NCBI GenBank assembly: GCA_028823995.1 | Contig: JAPPFD010000030.1 | Span: 62,001-126,000 of the forward strand | Reading direction: 5' to 3' | Origin: a bacterium | Lineage (GTDB): Bacteria > Actinomycetota > Acidimicrobiia > Spongiisociales > ZC4RG35 | Length of the DNA stretch: 64,000 nt | Shown: positions 26,947-35,040 of the stretch, in pieces | Layout: the number at the start of each line of letters is the position of its first letter | Position numbering within the stretch: position 1 is the first letter of the stretch | Position numbers and translations under genes: made by a program | The notes under the pieces: model-generated | Told to the model about the DNA's origin: nothing | Seen by the model: only the letters and a program-made list of their open reading frames with translations | Databases searched by the model: none

Positions 26947-28182
26947 ATGATGCCTAAAGCAGAGTTGTTCCGTCCTCTCAGAGGGATCTCCCTGGCCGCG
27001 CTGGTGGTTGTCCTCTCGTCGCCCGGTGCGCTGTCGGGTGAGGAACGGGAGCCTCCCGGTATTCTCGGCGACGCCCCTGGATCCGCCACCTCGAGCCCTC
27101 CCCATGCCGCCACCGGGCCTGCCGCCGTGCCCGATAGGACCGCGCCTCGCGCCGCGGTGTTGGCGTTCACCGGCGACATAATCCCCCACAAGCCGGTGAG
27201 CAGGTTCGCCAGGGGTTTCGCCCGCGATAGCGACGCCGAGTACGACTTCACACCGATCTTCGAACATGTGGCGCCGCTGTTGCAGGCTGCCGATCTTGCG
27301 ATCTGCCACCTCGAAACCACCATTTCAGACGGTCCCGTCACCGGCTATCCACGGTTCGGAGCCCCCTTGGAACTGGTGGAGGCAATTGCGGAGGCAGGCT
27401 GGGACGGATGCTCGCTCGCCTCCAACCACGCCTTCGACTTCGGCGCCGACGGCGTCGTCAGAACCCTCCAGGCAATGCAGGAAGCCAACCTCGCGTCCAC
27501 CGGCACGGCGGTGAACAGGGAATCGAGAAGGGATGCCCGCTACCGCGTAAACGGGATCCAGGTATCCCATCTGTCCTACACCTACGGGCTCAACGGCGCC
27601 AGGTTGCCCGAGGGCGAGACTTGGTGGGTCAACCTGATAGATGTCGAGGTCATCGGGGACGACGCAGAAGAGGCCCGCTCCGAAGGGGCGGAGTTCGTCG
27701 TGGTCTCCCTGCACTGGGGGGTGGAATACCGGCGCATGCCGTCTGCCTCCCAGGAACGGTTGGCCCGGGAGATCGCGGCTCTGGGAACGGTTGACCTGTT
27801 GATAGGGCATCACGCCCACGTCCTCCAACCGATAGACCGGATCGACGGCATGTGGGTGGTCTACGGGCTGGGGAACTTCCTCTCCAACCAGAACCCGGTG
27901 TGCTGTACGCCGTCAAGCGAGGACGGCGCGGTCCTGCACGTCGAAATCGGGGACAGCCCGGACGGCCTGGCGGTGGGGACCATCACCTACACGCCCACTT
28001 GGGTCGACCGCCGCGCCATGCAGGTCATCCCGGTGGCCGACCGGCTCTCCGGACCGGACGTCGATCAACGGCTCCAAGCGACGCTGCGCAAGTCCTGGGA
28101 ACGCACCGTGGAGGCCCTGGGCGCCCTCGGCGCCGACCAACTCGGGGTGCGACCCACCGGGTCGCTGCCTCCGCCCGGCTAG
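26947..28182 (+). CDS. CapA-family protein (poly-gamma-glutamate synthesis type)
   Basis: 411 residues with a signal peptide (basic start, hydrophobic 14-28). A Pro/Ala-rich linker is followed by a metallophosphoesterase-like CapA domain: FTGDIIPHKP near 74, HLETTISDG, LASNHAFDFGADGV near 140, SLHWGVEYRRMPSASQERLA and GHHAHVLQPID. CapA proteins take part in polyglutamate capsule synthesis in bacilli. In actinobacteria without capBC they are usually of unknown role in cell-wall polymers, and no cap partner genes are nearby. ATG at 26947 is followed by a second ATG; an AAAGGGTGG precedes them. Confidence 0.88.
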   Translation: MMPKAELFRPLRGISLAALVVVLSSPGALSGEEREPPGILGDAPGSATSSPPHAATGPAAVPDRTAPRAAVLAFTGDIIPHKPVSRFARGFARDSDAEYDFTPIFEHVAPLLQAADLAICHLETTISDGPVTGYPRFGAPLELVEAIAEAGWDGCSLASNHAFDFGADGVVRTLQAMQEANLASTGTAVNRESRRDARYRVNGIQVSHLSYTYGLNGARLPEGETWWVNLIDVEVIGDDAEEARSEGAEFVVVSLHWGVEYRRMPSASQERLAREIAALGTVDLLIGHHAHVLQPIDRIDGMWVVYGLGNFLSNQNPVCCTPSSEDGAVLHVEIGDSPDGLAVGTITYTPTWVDRRAMQVIPVADRLSGPDVDQRLQATLRKSWERTVEALGALGADQLGVRPTGSLPPPG

Positions 28183-28982
28183 ACCTCGAAGGGCAGATCG
28201 GTGAAGAAGTCCGAAGACGGTCTGGCCGGCGCGGCAGCCGAGGGCGTCTCGATGCCCAGTCGCTTTCGAAGCCCTTCGTAACCGTCCCGCTCCAGTTCCT
28301 GTGCGAGGTTCGGCCCGCCCGAGGTGACGATCCTACCTCCCATCATCACGTGCACCCGGTCCGGTTCCACGTAGTTGAGTATTCGGGAGTGGTGGGTGAT
28401 CATGAGTACTCCCATGCCGGGACCGCGCATCTCCCCCACCGCGGCCGCCACCTTCCGCACCATATCGATGTCCAGCCCCGAATCGGTCTCGTCCAGAAGG
28501 GCTGCCTTGGGGGAGAGCACCGAGATCTGGAAGATCTCCGAGCGTTTTTTCTCTCCCCCAGAGAGATCGTCATTGATGGATCTCTCCAGGAAAGGGTCCA
28601 TGTCAAAGCGGCGGGAGGCCTCGGCTATCCGCCGGTCTGCCTCCTCGGGATCTATCCCTCTCTCCTCCGCCGCCTCTCGCATGAGCTCCGCCAGGTCCAC
28701 TCCGGGGACCGCCACCGGACTCTGAAATGCCTGCACCAGTCCCTGACGGGCACGCTCGTCAGCCTCCAAGCCCATGACCTCCCGGCCGTCCACCCAGGCC
28801 TCCCCCTCAGCGGTGAAGTCGGGATGACCGCACAGGACATGACACAACGTACTCTTGCCCGAGCCGTTCGGCCCCATCAGGGCATGCATCTCCCCGAAGG
28901 GCACGTCCAGGTCGATGCCATTGAGGATCCTCACCGAGCCCACCGAGGCCTTGAGTCTCCGAACTTTCAACGCCAGGCCCAT
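28179..28982 (-). CDS. sufC: SufC Fe-S assembly ATPase (paralogue 2)
   Basis: 267 residues. Walker A GPNGSGKST, LSGGEKKRSEI, ALLDETDSGLD, ITHHSRIL and VQAFQSPVAVPGV identify SufC. A C-terminal tail of about 25 residues rich in Ala/Pro/Ser (SAAAPARPSSDF) is unlike the other paralogue. Its ATG overlaps the Rieske gene stop (TGATG) and it ends the sufD-Rieske-sufC unit, the usual actinobacterial order without sufB. Its own stop shares the bases CTAG with the convergent capA stop. This copy is the more likely partner of SufD because of linkage. Confidence 0.94.
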   Translation of the reverse strand: MGLALKVRRLKASVGSVRILNGIDLDVPFGEMHALMGPNGSGKSTLCHVLCGHPDFTAEGEAWVDGREVMGLEADERARQGLVQAFQSPVAVPGVDLAELMREAAEERGIDPEEADRRIAEASRRFDMDPFLERSINDDLSGGEKKRSEIFQISVLSPKAALLDETDSGLDIDMVRKVAAAVGEMRGPGMGVLMITHHSRILNYVEPDRVHVMMGGRIVTSGGPNLAQELERDGYEGLRKRLGIETPSAAAPARPSSDFFTDLPFEV

Positions 28983-29311
28983 CAGATTGCCTCCGTCCGG
29001 CCATCGGGAAACTCCACCAGCACTTTGTCCCCTTCCACCCTGGTCGGATAGGAGGGAACCGGGCGCACCGCGGGTAAAGTCAAGGCTTCCCCGCTGGTCA
29101 GGTCGAAGACCGCACCGTGAAGAGGACACTCCACCTCGGTTTCGAACACCTCCCCCTCCGACAAGGAGGCCTCGGCGTGGCTACACCGATCTCCCAGTGC
29201 ATAAACGTCCCCCTCGGTCAGGAAGACCGCTGCCACATGGCCCCCATGGCAGATCTTGTGACCCTCTCCTTCCCGCAGGTCAGCCAGGTTCGCAACCTCC
29301 ACCCAGGGCAT
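28982..29311 (-). CDS. Rieske-type [2Fe-2S] ferredoxin in the SUF operon
   Basis: 109 residues, single Rieske domain. The two cluster motifs are C-S-H (DRCSHAEASLSEG) and C-P-L-H-G (VECPLHGAVFDL), giving the two Cys and two His ligands of a [2Fe-2S] centre. Small Rieske proteins of this length often sit inside actinobacterial suf operons, probably supplying electrons or an intermediate cluster; direct evidence is limited. Both ends overlap the neighbours by TGATG, so translation is tightly coupled with sufD and sufC. Confidence 0.93.
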   Translation of the reverse strand: MPWVEVANLADLREGEGHKICHGGHVAAVFLTEGDVYALGDRCSHAEASLSEGEVFETEVECPLHGAVFDLTSGEALTLPAVRPVPSYPTRVEGDKVLVEFPDGRTEAI

Positions 29312-30573
29312 CAGACTCTTCCGCCTTCCTGAGCCTCGGCGAACCGACGGTTGACGGCCTGGCGGGCGGGCTCGTCCAGATCGTCGAGGGGCAGCCGGTC
29401 GATCGCCTCCTCAAAAAAGCCCCGCACCAGCACCCGCTCGGCCCGCTCCCTGCTGAGACCCCTGCTCATCAGGTAGTACATGGGCTCGGTCTCCAGCGGG
29501 CCGACGCTCGACCCGTGGCCGCAGATGATGTCGTTGCACAGTATCTCCAGATTGGGCACCGAGTTGGCTTTGGCGCCGTCGGACAGCACCAGGTTGCGGT
29601 TGGTCTCGAAGGCGGACGTGCCGACCGCATCCTCTTCGATTCGCAGCAGGCCGGTGAAGACGGACTGCGCCTGGTCCTCCACCGCACCTTTCAAGAACAC
29701 GTCCGAACTGGTCGACCGGCCCACATGGTTGACAACCAGCCGGTAGTCAAGCACCTGCTCCATCTCCCCGAAATAGAGCCCCACCACCTCGACGCTTCCT
29801 CCCGCTCCCTCAAGGGTGGTGCGCAGGTCTATCCGGGCAAGCCGGCCTCCCAAACCGATCTCTCCGGCCCGGAAGGTGGCGTCTCTGCCGATCCGGGAGC
29901 GATGATGCATGATGGTGACTCCCTCGTTTCCCATGATTCCCACGGTCGTGACCGAGAGACGGGCGCCGTCGCCCACCGTGGTCTGCAGGTTGGGAACCAC
30001 AACGCTTGCCACCCCGTCGGGAGAGCGTAGGAGCACCACCACCGTGGCTTCGGAGTTCTCCTCCGCCCGGATGTCCAGGCTGGGAAACGTGACGGTGTCC
30101 GGAAGGGTGGACTGCACGTCGATGACCAACGGGGCCTCCACCGCCCGGTTCCGAGGGATCCGGAGGCTGATCCCGTCCGATGAAAACGCTATGGCGGCCG
30201 CGGCAAACTTATCGGTGTCGGGGGTGAGAAGATCGGAGGGGGGATAGGCTTCCCATGCCTCCAGGGCGGAGCCCAGCCATGCCTCGGAATGGTTCTCAAC
30301 CCCTATCAAATGCCCGTCCACCATGACCGCCGACCCGGCCCGGTCAGAGAGCGCGGCCAGGAAATCGCCCTCGGGAAGGGAATCGCCCGGGGTGGCGGGA
30401 ATTGTCATGTGGTCGAGGTCGAACCCCAGAGTCACGTACTTCCAGTTCTCCTCCTTCGGGTTGGGCATGTCCAGGCGGCCGTACTCCCGGAGGGCATCCC
30501 GGCGCCGGGAGGCCAGCGAGGCAGGCACGGCGGCGTTCAACCGCTCAAGGGTGTCGGAATTGAGGCTCAGCAT
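29311..30573 (-). CDS. sufD: Fe-S assembly scaffold protein
   Basis: 420 residues from the ATG at 30573. It has the SufB/SufD beta-helix core and ends in [35 protein letters not shown], the standard SufD C terminus. LEILCNDIICGHGSSVG carries the conserved Cys and His at the SufB/SufD interface. SufD acts with SufB and SufC to form nascent clusters. A GTG at 30585 is an alternative start; a TTGGAG is 11 bp upstream of the ATG. sufB, its normal neighbour, is 6 kb away at 36869. Confidence 0.94.
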   Translation of the reverse strand: MLSLNSDTLERLNAAVPASLASRRRDALREYGRLDMPNPKEENWKYVTLGFDLDHMTIPATPGDSLPEGDFLAALSDRAGSAVMVDGHLIGVENHSEAWLGSALEAWEAYPPSDLLTPDTDKFAAAAIAFSSDGISLRIPRNRAVEAPLVIDVQSTLPDTVTFPSLDIRAEENSEATVVVLLRSPDGVASVVVPNLQTTVGDGARLSVTTVGIMGNEGVTIMHHRSRIGRDATFRAGEIGLGGRLARIDLRTTLEGAGGSVEVVGLYFGEMEQVLDYRLVVNHVGRSTSSDVFLKGAVEDQAQSVFTGLLRIEEDAVGTSAFETNRNLVLSDGAKANSVPNLEILCNDIICGHGSSVGPLETEPMYYLMSRGLSRERAERVLVRGFFEEAIDRLPLDDLDEPARQAVNRRFAEAQEGGRV

Positions 30574-30676
30574 GGAAGACTTCACTCCAAGGCGTACGGA
30601 GACAAATGCTATCGGAAGTCCGATGAATAGCAGAAACGCGTTCACGGCCTCCCAGGCTCCTTCCCGAGGGACTCGA

Positions 30677-31372
30677 TCACTCCTCCAGCAACTGCCGGGC
30701 AAGCGCGAATACCCGGTCGAACATCGCCTCCGTGAGCCGACCGGTGAAGGTGTTCTGCTGGCTGGGGTGATAGGAGGAGACCAGGACCGGGCCGTTTTCC
30801 AGGGCAGTCACCACCGCGTGGCCGAAGGCGGGACGGGGGCGCGGCGCCGACCAGCCCAACCGGGGAGCGAGCCTCAGCAGGTTGGTGTGGGATAGTCCTC
30901 CCAAAGCGACCAGCACCCGCAGACCCTCGAGCAGGCGCAACTCGTTCACCAGCCAGTCCGAGCAGGTGGCGGTTTCGGCGGCCAGGGGGCGGTTCCGGGG
31001 AGGAGCGCACCGTACCGAGGCGGTGACCCAGCAGTCCCGAAGCCTCAGCCCGTCATCCCGCGCCGCCGAGGAGGCCTGATTGGCGAATCCCGCTCGATGG
31101 AGAGCCCGGTACAGCCAATCCCCCGACCGGTCGCCGGTGAACATCCGGCCGGTGCGGTTGGCGCCGTGGGCGGCCGGCGCCAGGCCCACCAGCACCAAGC
31201 GCGCCTCGGGATCCCCGAATCCTGGGACCGGCCGACCCCAGTAGGTCTCCCCCCGGTAGGCCGCCCTCTTCTCGGTGGCCATCCTTTCTCTCCAGGACAC
31301 CAATCGCTCACAGCGCCTGCACTCGATGAGTGCTGCGGAAAGGTCTCGCAACGTCAGGTCACGTCCGGACAT
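30677..31372 (-). CDS. uracil-DNA glycosylase, family 5 (UDGb type)
   Basis: 231 residues. The family 5 signature GLAPAAHGANRTGRMFTGDRSGDWLYRALHR is present near residues 63-93, and the C-terminal SSYHPSQQNTFTGRLT is the active-site motif HPSxxN. Four cysteines suited to a 4Fe-4S cluster are visible: two in CRRC near residue 20, then RDCWVTASVRC and, possibly, TCSDWL. These glycosylases remove uracil and deaminated purines from DNA and are typical of actinobacteria and thermophiles. It precedes sufD in the same direction with a 103-bp gap. Confidence 0.93.
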   Translation of the reverse strand: MSGRDLTLRDLSAALIECRRCERLVSWRERMATEKRAAYRGETYWGRPVPGFGDPEARLVLVGLAPAAHGANRTGRMFTGDRSGDWLYRALHRAGFANQASSAARDDGLRLRDCWVTASVRCAPPRNRPLAAETATCSDWLVNELRLLEGLRVLVALGGLSHTNLLRLAPRLGWSAPRPRPAFGHAVVTALENGPVLVSSYHPSQQNTFTGRLTEAMFDRVFALARQLLEE

Positions 31373-31456
31373 GGCAATCGTCCCTGGTCGGTTCTCAGGC
31401 AGGGTACAAGTCCCGGCCGGCGCCTGTGGGCGGAGGTCTCCTCCGGGAAGGTCCGG

Positions 31457-32509
31457 CTACTCCACGGACGCCAGGAAGTCGAAGAAGACTTCCGACCAGG
31501 CCTCGGCGGCGTCGAATTGAGGTCCGTGACCCGAGCCTTCGAACATCTCCATGACCACCCGTCCGCCAGCCGACCGGTACTGCTCCAGCACATCTCGTAT
31601 CTGGGTCACCATCAACTGCGGGGGGAACACCTCGGCACCCGGCCAGCCCGGCACGAACTCGGCTTGCCCTAGCGTTCCCATCTCCCAGGCTGAACCATCG
31701 GCGACCACTATGTCGGCGGAGCCGTGAGTCCACAGCAGGGGTGGTTTGGGGTCGATGCCGACGATGGCTGACCAGTCGCTGTATTTGCCGGACAGCGCGT
31801 TGAGAATCCCCCGGGCGCCAGGCGCCACTCCCGGCCAGTTCTCCGACGGCGTGAAGTCCCCCGGGTAGCCGTCGTCACCGGTCACCGACAGCATCACCTC
31901 ATCCAGCAGGATCTCCTCTCTCTCCGGGGACTCGCGATGGGTGGGAGCCCAGTAGGACGAGTTCATGACATTGCGAGGAGACACCATGTTCTCCGTCGAC
32001 CTGTCTCCGGCCGCCAGGCGGGCAGTGAAATCGGGATTGCCGGTCCCCCCGCCGGAGCCTGACCAGTCCGGATAGCAGGGAGTGCCGTCCCGGTGACAGG
32101 CGCCGAACCCGAACGGAGAGACGGGATCGATCATGGTGAGGGAAGCCACTTCCCGGTCCATGGCGTAGGCGGCGATCGCCGACCCTCCGGTCGACCAACC
32201 CACCAGGTGCGCCGGCCGGTCGATGCCGAGGACTTGGACCAGGGCGTAGGTGTCGTCGGCCCAATCCCTCAGGCCCCGGGTTGCGTCTATGGGCTTGGGC
32301 TCCGACCGCCCGAAAGAGCGCATGTCCGGCGCTATGAACCTGTAGCGGTCGGGGGCTTGGGGCCACAGGTGTTCATAGAAGCGTCCGGTCGACAGGTTGC
32401 CGTGGATCATCACCACCGGAATGCCGTCTTCAGGACCCGATTGGTACACGAAGGTCTCCAAGCGTTCGGTGCTGACCTTCCGTGCCCTTACTCCACTCAA
32501 GAGATCCAT
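31457..32509 (-). CDS. alpha/beta hydrolase
   Basis: 350 residues with the alpha/beta-hydrolase layout. The oxyanion HGNLSTGRF is near residue 36, the nucleophile elbow is GWSTGG near 105, and an acid (TMIDPVSPFG or WTHGSADIVV) is followed by a His in GSGHGPQF near 333. No signal peptide. The substrate is not evident; the loop after the nucleophile is longer than in small esterases. It is the first of two unrelated-fold-subclass hydrolases in a row, followed by VOC and Gfo/Idh genes, suggesting a small catabolic cluster (inference). Confidence 0.88.
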   Translation of the reverse strand: MDLLSGVRARKVSTERLETFVYQSGPEDGIPVVMIHGNLSTGRFYEHLWPQAPDRYRFIAPDMRSFGRSEPKPIDATRGLRDWADDTYALVQVLGIDRPAHLVGWSTGGSAIAAYAMDREVASLTMIDPVSPFGFGACHRDGTPCYPDWSGSGGGTGNPDFTARLAAGDRSTENMVSPRNVMNSSYWAPTHRESPEREEILLDEVMLSVTGDDGYPGDFTPSENWPGVAPGARGILNALSGKYSDWSAIVGIDPKPPLLWTHGSADIVVADGSAWEMGTLGQAEFVPGWPGAEVFPPQLMVTQIRDVLEQYRSAGGRVVMEMFEGSGHGPQFDAAEAWSEVFFDFLASVE

Positions 32510-32558
32510 TGCCGTCCTCCTGTATTGCGCGACTCTTGGCGGATACTAGAGCAGGCAG

Positions 32559-33539
32559 TCAGCCAATAGTCCGGTTCAAGAAGCCGTGCATCCGATCCCG
32601 GGCCGCCCGGCCGTAGTCGTTGTCGAAATAGTCGAATGCGTGGATGCCCTCCGGCCAAACCTCCAGTTCGGCGCGGTTGCCGGCTGCGCGCCACCGATTG
32701 CACATGGAGACGGAGTCGTCGTAAAGCGGATCGATGCTTCCCACCGTGAACAACGCCGGAGGCATTCCGTGCAGGTCGGCGAGAATCGGTGAGACATCGG
32801 GATCGGACAGGTCGCGTGATCCGACGAATTGCTCGGCGAACCACCGGATGACCCTGGTGGTGAGGATCAGCGTCCCCTCACCCGCTTCCCGCACCGACGG
32901 GGTGCCTCGCAGGTCGTATGCGCCGTAGGTGAGGAGAGCCGCCCGGAATGGACTCAGCCCGTGACGCTCCCTCAGGCGGAGGCAGGTGACGGCGGCCAGG
33001 TGGGCCCCCGCCGACTCGCCCCCGATCGCCACCAATTCCGCTCCGAAGTGCTCCCCGGCATTCCGGAACAGCCAGAGAGCCGCGGCCTCGCAGTCGTCCG
33101 GTCCGGCGGGATAGGGGTGTTCGGGAGCCAGCCGGTAATAGGTGGAGACCACTGTCAGTTCGGTGGCGTCGGCCAACCGCTCCAGCATCGGGTCATGATG
33201 ATGGGCGCCGCCCAGGACCCATCCCCCGCCGTGGATGTGAAGGAACACTCCCCGCGCCCGGCCCGACGGGGGTATGACCCGGAAGCGAATCGGTCCGGAC
33301 TGTCCGGTCACTCTCCTGTCGAAGGCTCGCTCGGAAAAAACCAAGGGCCCGAACACCGACTTACCCTCCTCTCGCGCCTGCCGGGCCGCGTCGGGCCCTA
33401 CCTCATAGACCTTGGGGAGATGGAGGGTGTCCCTTTCCAGCGCCTTGTTGAAGGAAAGCACCTCGGCAGGCGCTTCGGTGGGAACCTCCTCGGGTCCGGG
33501 ACGGGTCACCCTGCCGCCAACCATCCCAAAATGGTCCAA
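32559..33539 (-). CDS. alpha/beta hydrolase fold-3 esterase (HSL family)
   Basis: 326 residues. The hormone-sensitive-lipase-family HGGG motif is seen in LHIHGGGWVLGGAHHHD near residue 102, and the nucleophile in IGGESAGAHLAAVTC near 170. The later acid (DPLYDDS) and His (EGIHAFDYF) complete a Ser-Asp-His triad. Such enzymes hydrolyse short- to medium-chain esters. The start at 33539 could be replaced by the ATG at 33524. It lies between another hydrolase and a VOC protein on the same strand, with short gaps. Confidence 0.9.
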   Translation of the reverse strand: MDHFGMVGGRVTRPGPEEVPTEAPAEVLSFNKALERDTLHLPKVYEVGPDAARQAREEGKSVFGPLVFSERAFDRRVTGQSGPIRFRVIPPSGRARGVFLHIHGGGWVLGGAHHHDPMLERLADATELTVVSTYYRLAPEHPYPAGPDDCEAAALWLFRNAGEHFGAELVAIGGESAGAHLAAVTCLRLRERHGLSPFRAALLTYGAYDLRGTPSVREAGEGTLILTTRVIRWFAEQFVGSRDLSDPDVSPILADLHGMPPALFTVGSIDPLYDDSVSMCNRWRAAGNRAELEVWPEGIHAFDYFDNDYGRAARDRMHGFLNRTIG

Positions 33540-33551
33540 TCCGGGCGGTAA

Positions 33552-33932
33552 TCAGCCGGGGGGCTGATTCAGTTCGATGACATTCCCGTCCGGATCGCTG
33601 ATGAAGGCCTGGCGTCCGGCTTCGGGTACGTGGGAGGACCGCCGGAAACCCACCCCCCTCCGTTCGAGCACGTCCAAGAGGCCTTCCAGGTCCTCCACCT
33701 CCAAGGCATTGTGATTGTTCGGGTTCGGGCCCAGGGCGGCCACCTTGCTGATGTGGATGGCGTTCTCGGGACCGGCGCCGATCCAGACCCCTTGCGACTC
33801 GAAGGCCGGCCGGGGGAGTTCCGGCAAGCCAAGCCTGTCAAGATAGAACTCCCGGGACCTCTCCAGGTCGGTCGACGGGATGTTCACGTGCTGAAGCCGG
33901 GTGAGATGCCCGAACAGACCGCTGTCACTCAT
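33552..33932 (-). CDS. VOC-family (glyoxalase-fold) protein
   Basis: 126 residues from the ATG at 33932, one glyoxalase/bleomycin-resistance fold. The start LTRLQHVNIPSTDLERSREFYLDRLGLP and end RQAFISDPDGNVIELNQ give the paired beta-alpha-beta units with metal ligands His and Glu. The family covers dioxygenases, lyases and epimerases, and substrates cannot be inferred. A GGTGG lies about 9 bp before this ATG, and it overlaps the preceding oxidoreductase gene by 8 bp, so the two are probably co-translated. Confidence 0.87.
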   Translation of the reverse strand: MSDSGLFGHLTRLQHVNIPSTDLERSREFYLDRLGLPELPRPAFESQGVWIGAGPENAIHISKVAALGPNPNNHNALEVEDLEGLLDVLERRGVGFRRSSHVPEAGRQAFISDPDGNVIELNQPPG

Positions 33933-34998
33933 GAAGTTTCGCCACCTTTCGACCATTCGCCGACTCGATGAGAGCCAGGATGGTAGCCATGTTCACCGCA
34001 CTCTCCCGGAGCGGGAAGATCTCGGGTTCTCCGTCCAGAATCATTCTCTCCATGGCCTTCACCTCCTCCAGGTAGGCGTTCGTGCCCTCAAAGGTGTGGT
34101 GGCTGGTGACCTGATCGCCCGCCTCGTCGCCGAAGGCGCGGTTGTCGTCTCCCGACTCCGAGAGGGGAGCGACTTCAGAGGTCCGGGTCACCACCTCCAC
34201 CGTGGAAGCCAACTCCACCTGGCTGAGCCAAGGGTATGTGACACGGAGGCGACCCCGCGAGCCGACGAACTCCGCCGACCAGGAGGGGAGCGCCTCGAAG
34301 CTGGTGACGAACTGACCCATCACTCCCCCTTCGTAGAGGATCTGGGCGCCGAAGGTCATGTCCGCCGCCTGGCCGGCCCTGCGGATGAACCCCTCGACTT
34401 CGACGGGCCGCCTCTGCAGCACGGCCTGGAACAGGGTGACCGGATAGCAGCCCAGGTCCCACAGCGAACCCCCGCCCCTGCGGTCCAACCGGATGTCGTC
34501 GGAGTACAGCAAAGTGAATCCGAATGTCGCCTGCGCCCAGCGGGGAGCTCCGATCACCCCTTGAGAAACCAGCCGGCGAAGAAGGGCGGTCTGGGGATGG
34601 AAGCGCATCATGGAGGCCTCCTGGATGATCACTCCGTTGGCCTCGGCGGCCCTCTCCAGCAACTCCATCTCGCCGGGACGGATAATCAGGGGTTTCTCGA
34701 TCAGAGCATGCTTGCCTGCTTCGGCCACCCTCACTCCCCAGGGGACATGGAGCCAGTTGGGCAGGGACACGTAGACGACGTCCACCTCGCCGCACGAAAG
34801 CATCCCGTCATAGCTGCCGAAGGAGTGGGGAATCCCCGCAGCCCGCGCATAGGCGGATGCGCGGTCGGGGTCTCGGCTGGCCACGGCGGTGACCTCGGAA
34901 CGACCCGACATGCCCGCCGCCTCGACTATGCGATCGTTGATCCGGGCGGTGCCGAGCAAACCCCAACGCAGGGGTTTCTCTCCGGCCGACATCGTCAT
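33925..34998 (-). CDS. Gfo/Idh/MocA-family oxidoreductase
   Basis: 357 residues. The N-terminal Rossmann fold starts WGLLGTARIND and the catalytic EKP motif (HALIEKPLII) is near residue 98. The C-terminal alpha/beta domain contains DLGCYPVTLFQAVL. Members act on sugars, inositols or dihydrodiols using NAD(P)H. The substrate is unknown. It is upstream of, and overlaps, the VOC gene. Confidence 0.92.
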   Translation of the reverse strand: MTMSAGEKPLRWGLLGTARINDRIVEAAGMSGRSEVTAVASRDPDRASAYARAAGIPHSFGSYDGMLSCGEVDVVYVSLPNWLHVPWGVRVAEAGKHALIEKPLIIRPGEMELLERAAEANGVIIQEASMMRFHPQTALLRRLVSQGVIGAPRWAQATFGFTLLYSDDIRLDRRGGGSLWDLGCYPVTLFQAVLQRRPVEVEGFIRRAGQAADMTFGAQILYEGGVMGQFVTSFEALPSWSAEFVGSRGRLRVTYPWLSQVELASTVEVVTRTSEVAPLSESGDDNRAFGDEAGDQVTSHHTFEGTNAYLEEVKAMERMILDGEPEIFPLRESAVNMATILALIESANGRKVAKLHE

Positions 34999-35040
34999 CT
35001 CCCGACTCCTCCCCTGAAGGTCGGCTCCCAGCCTCGCATT

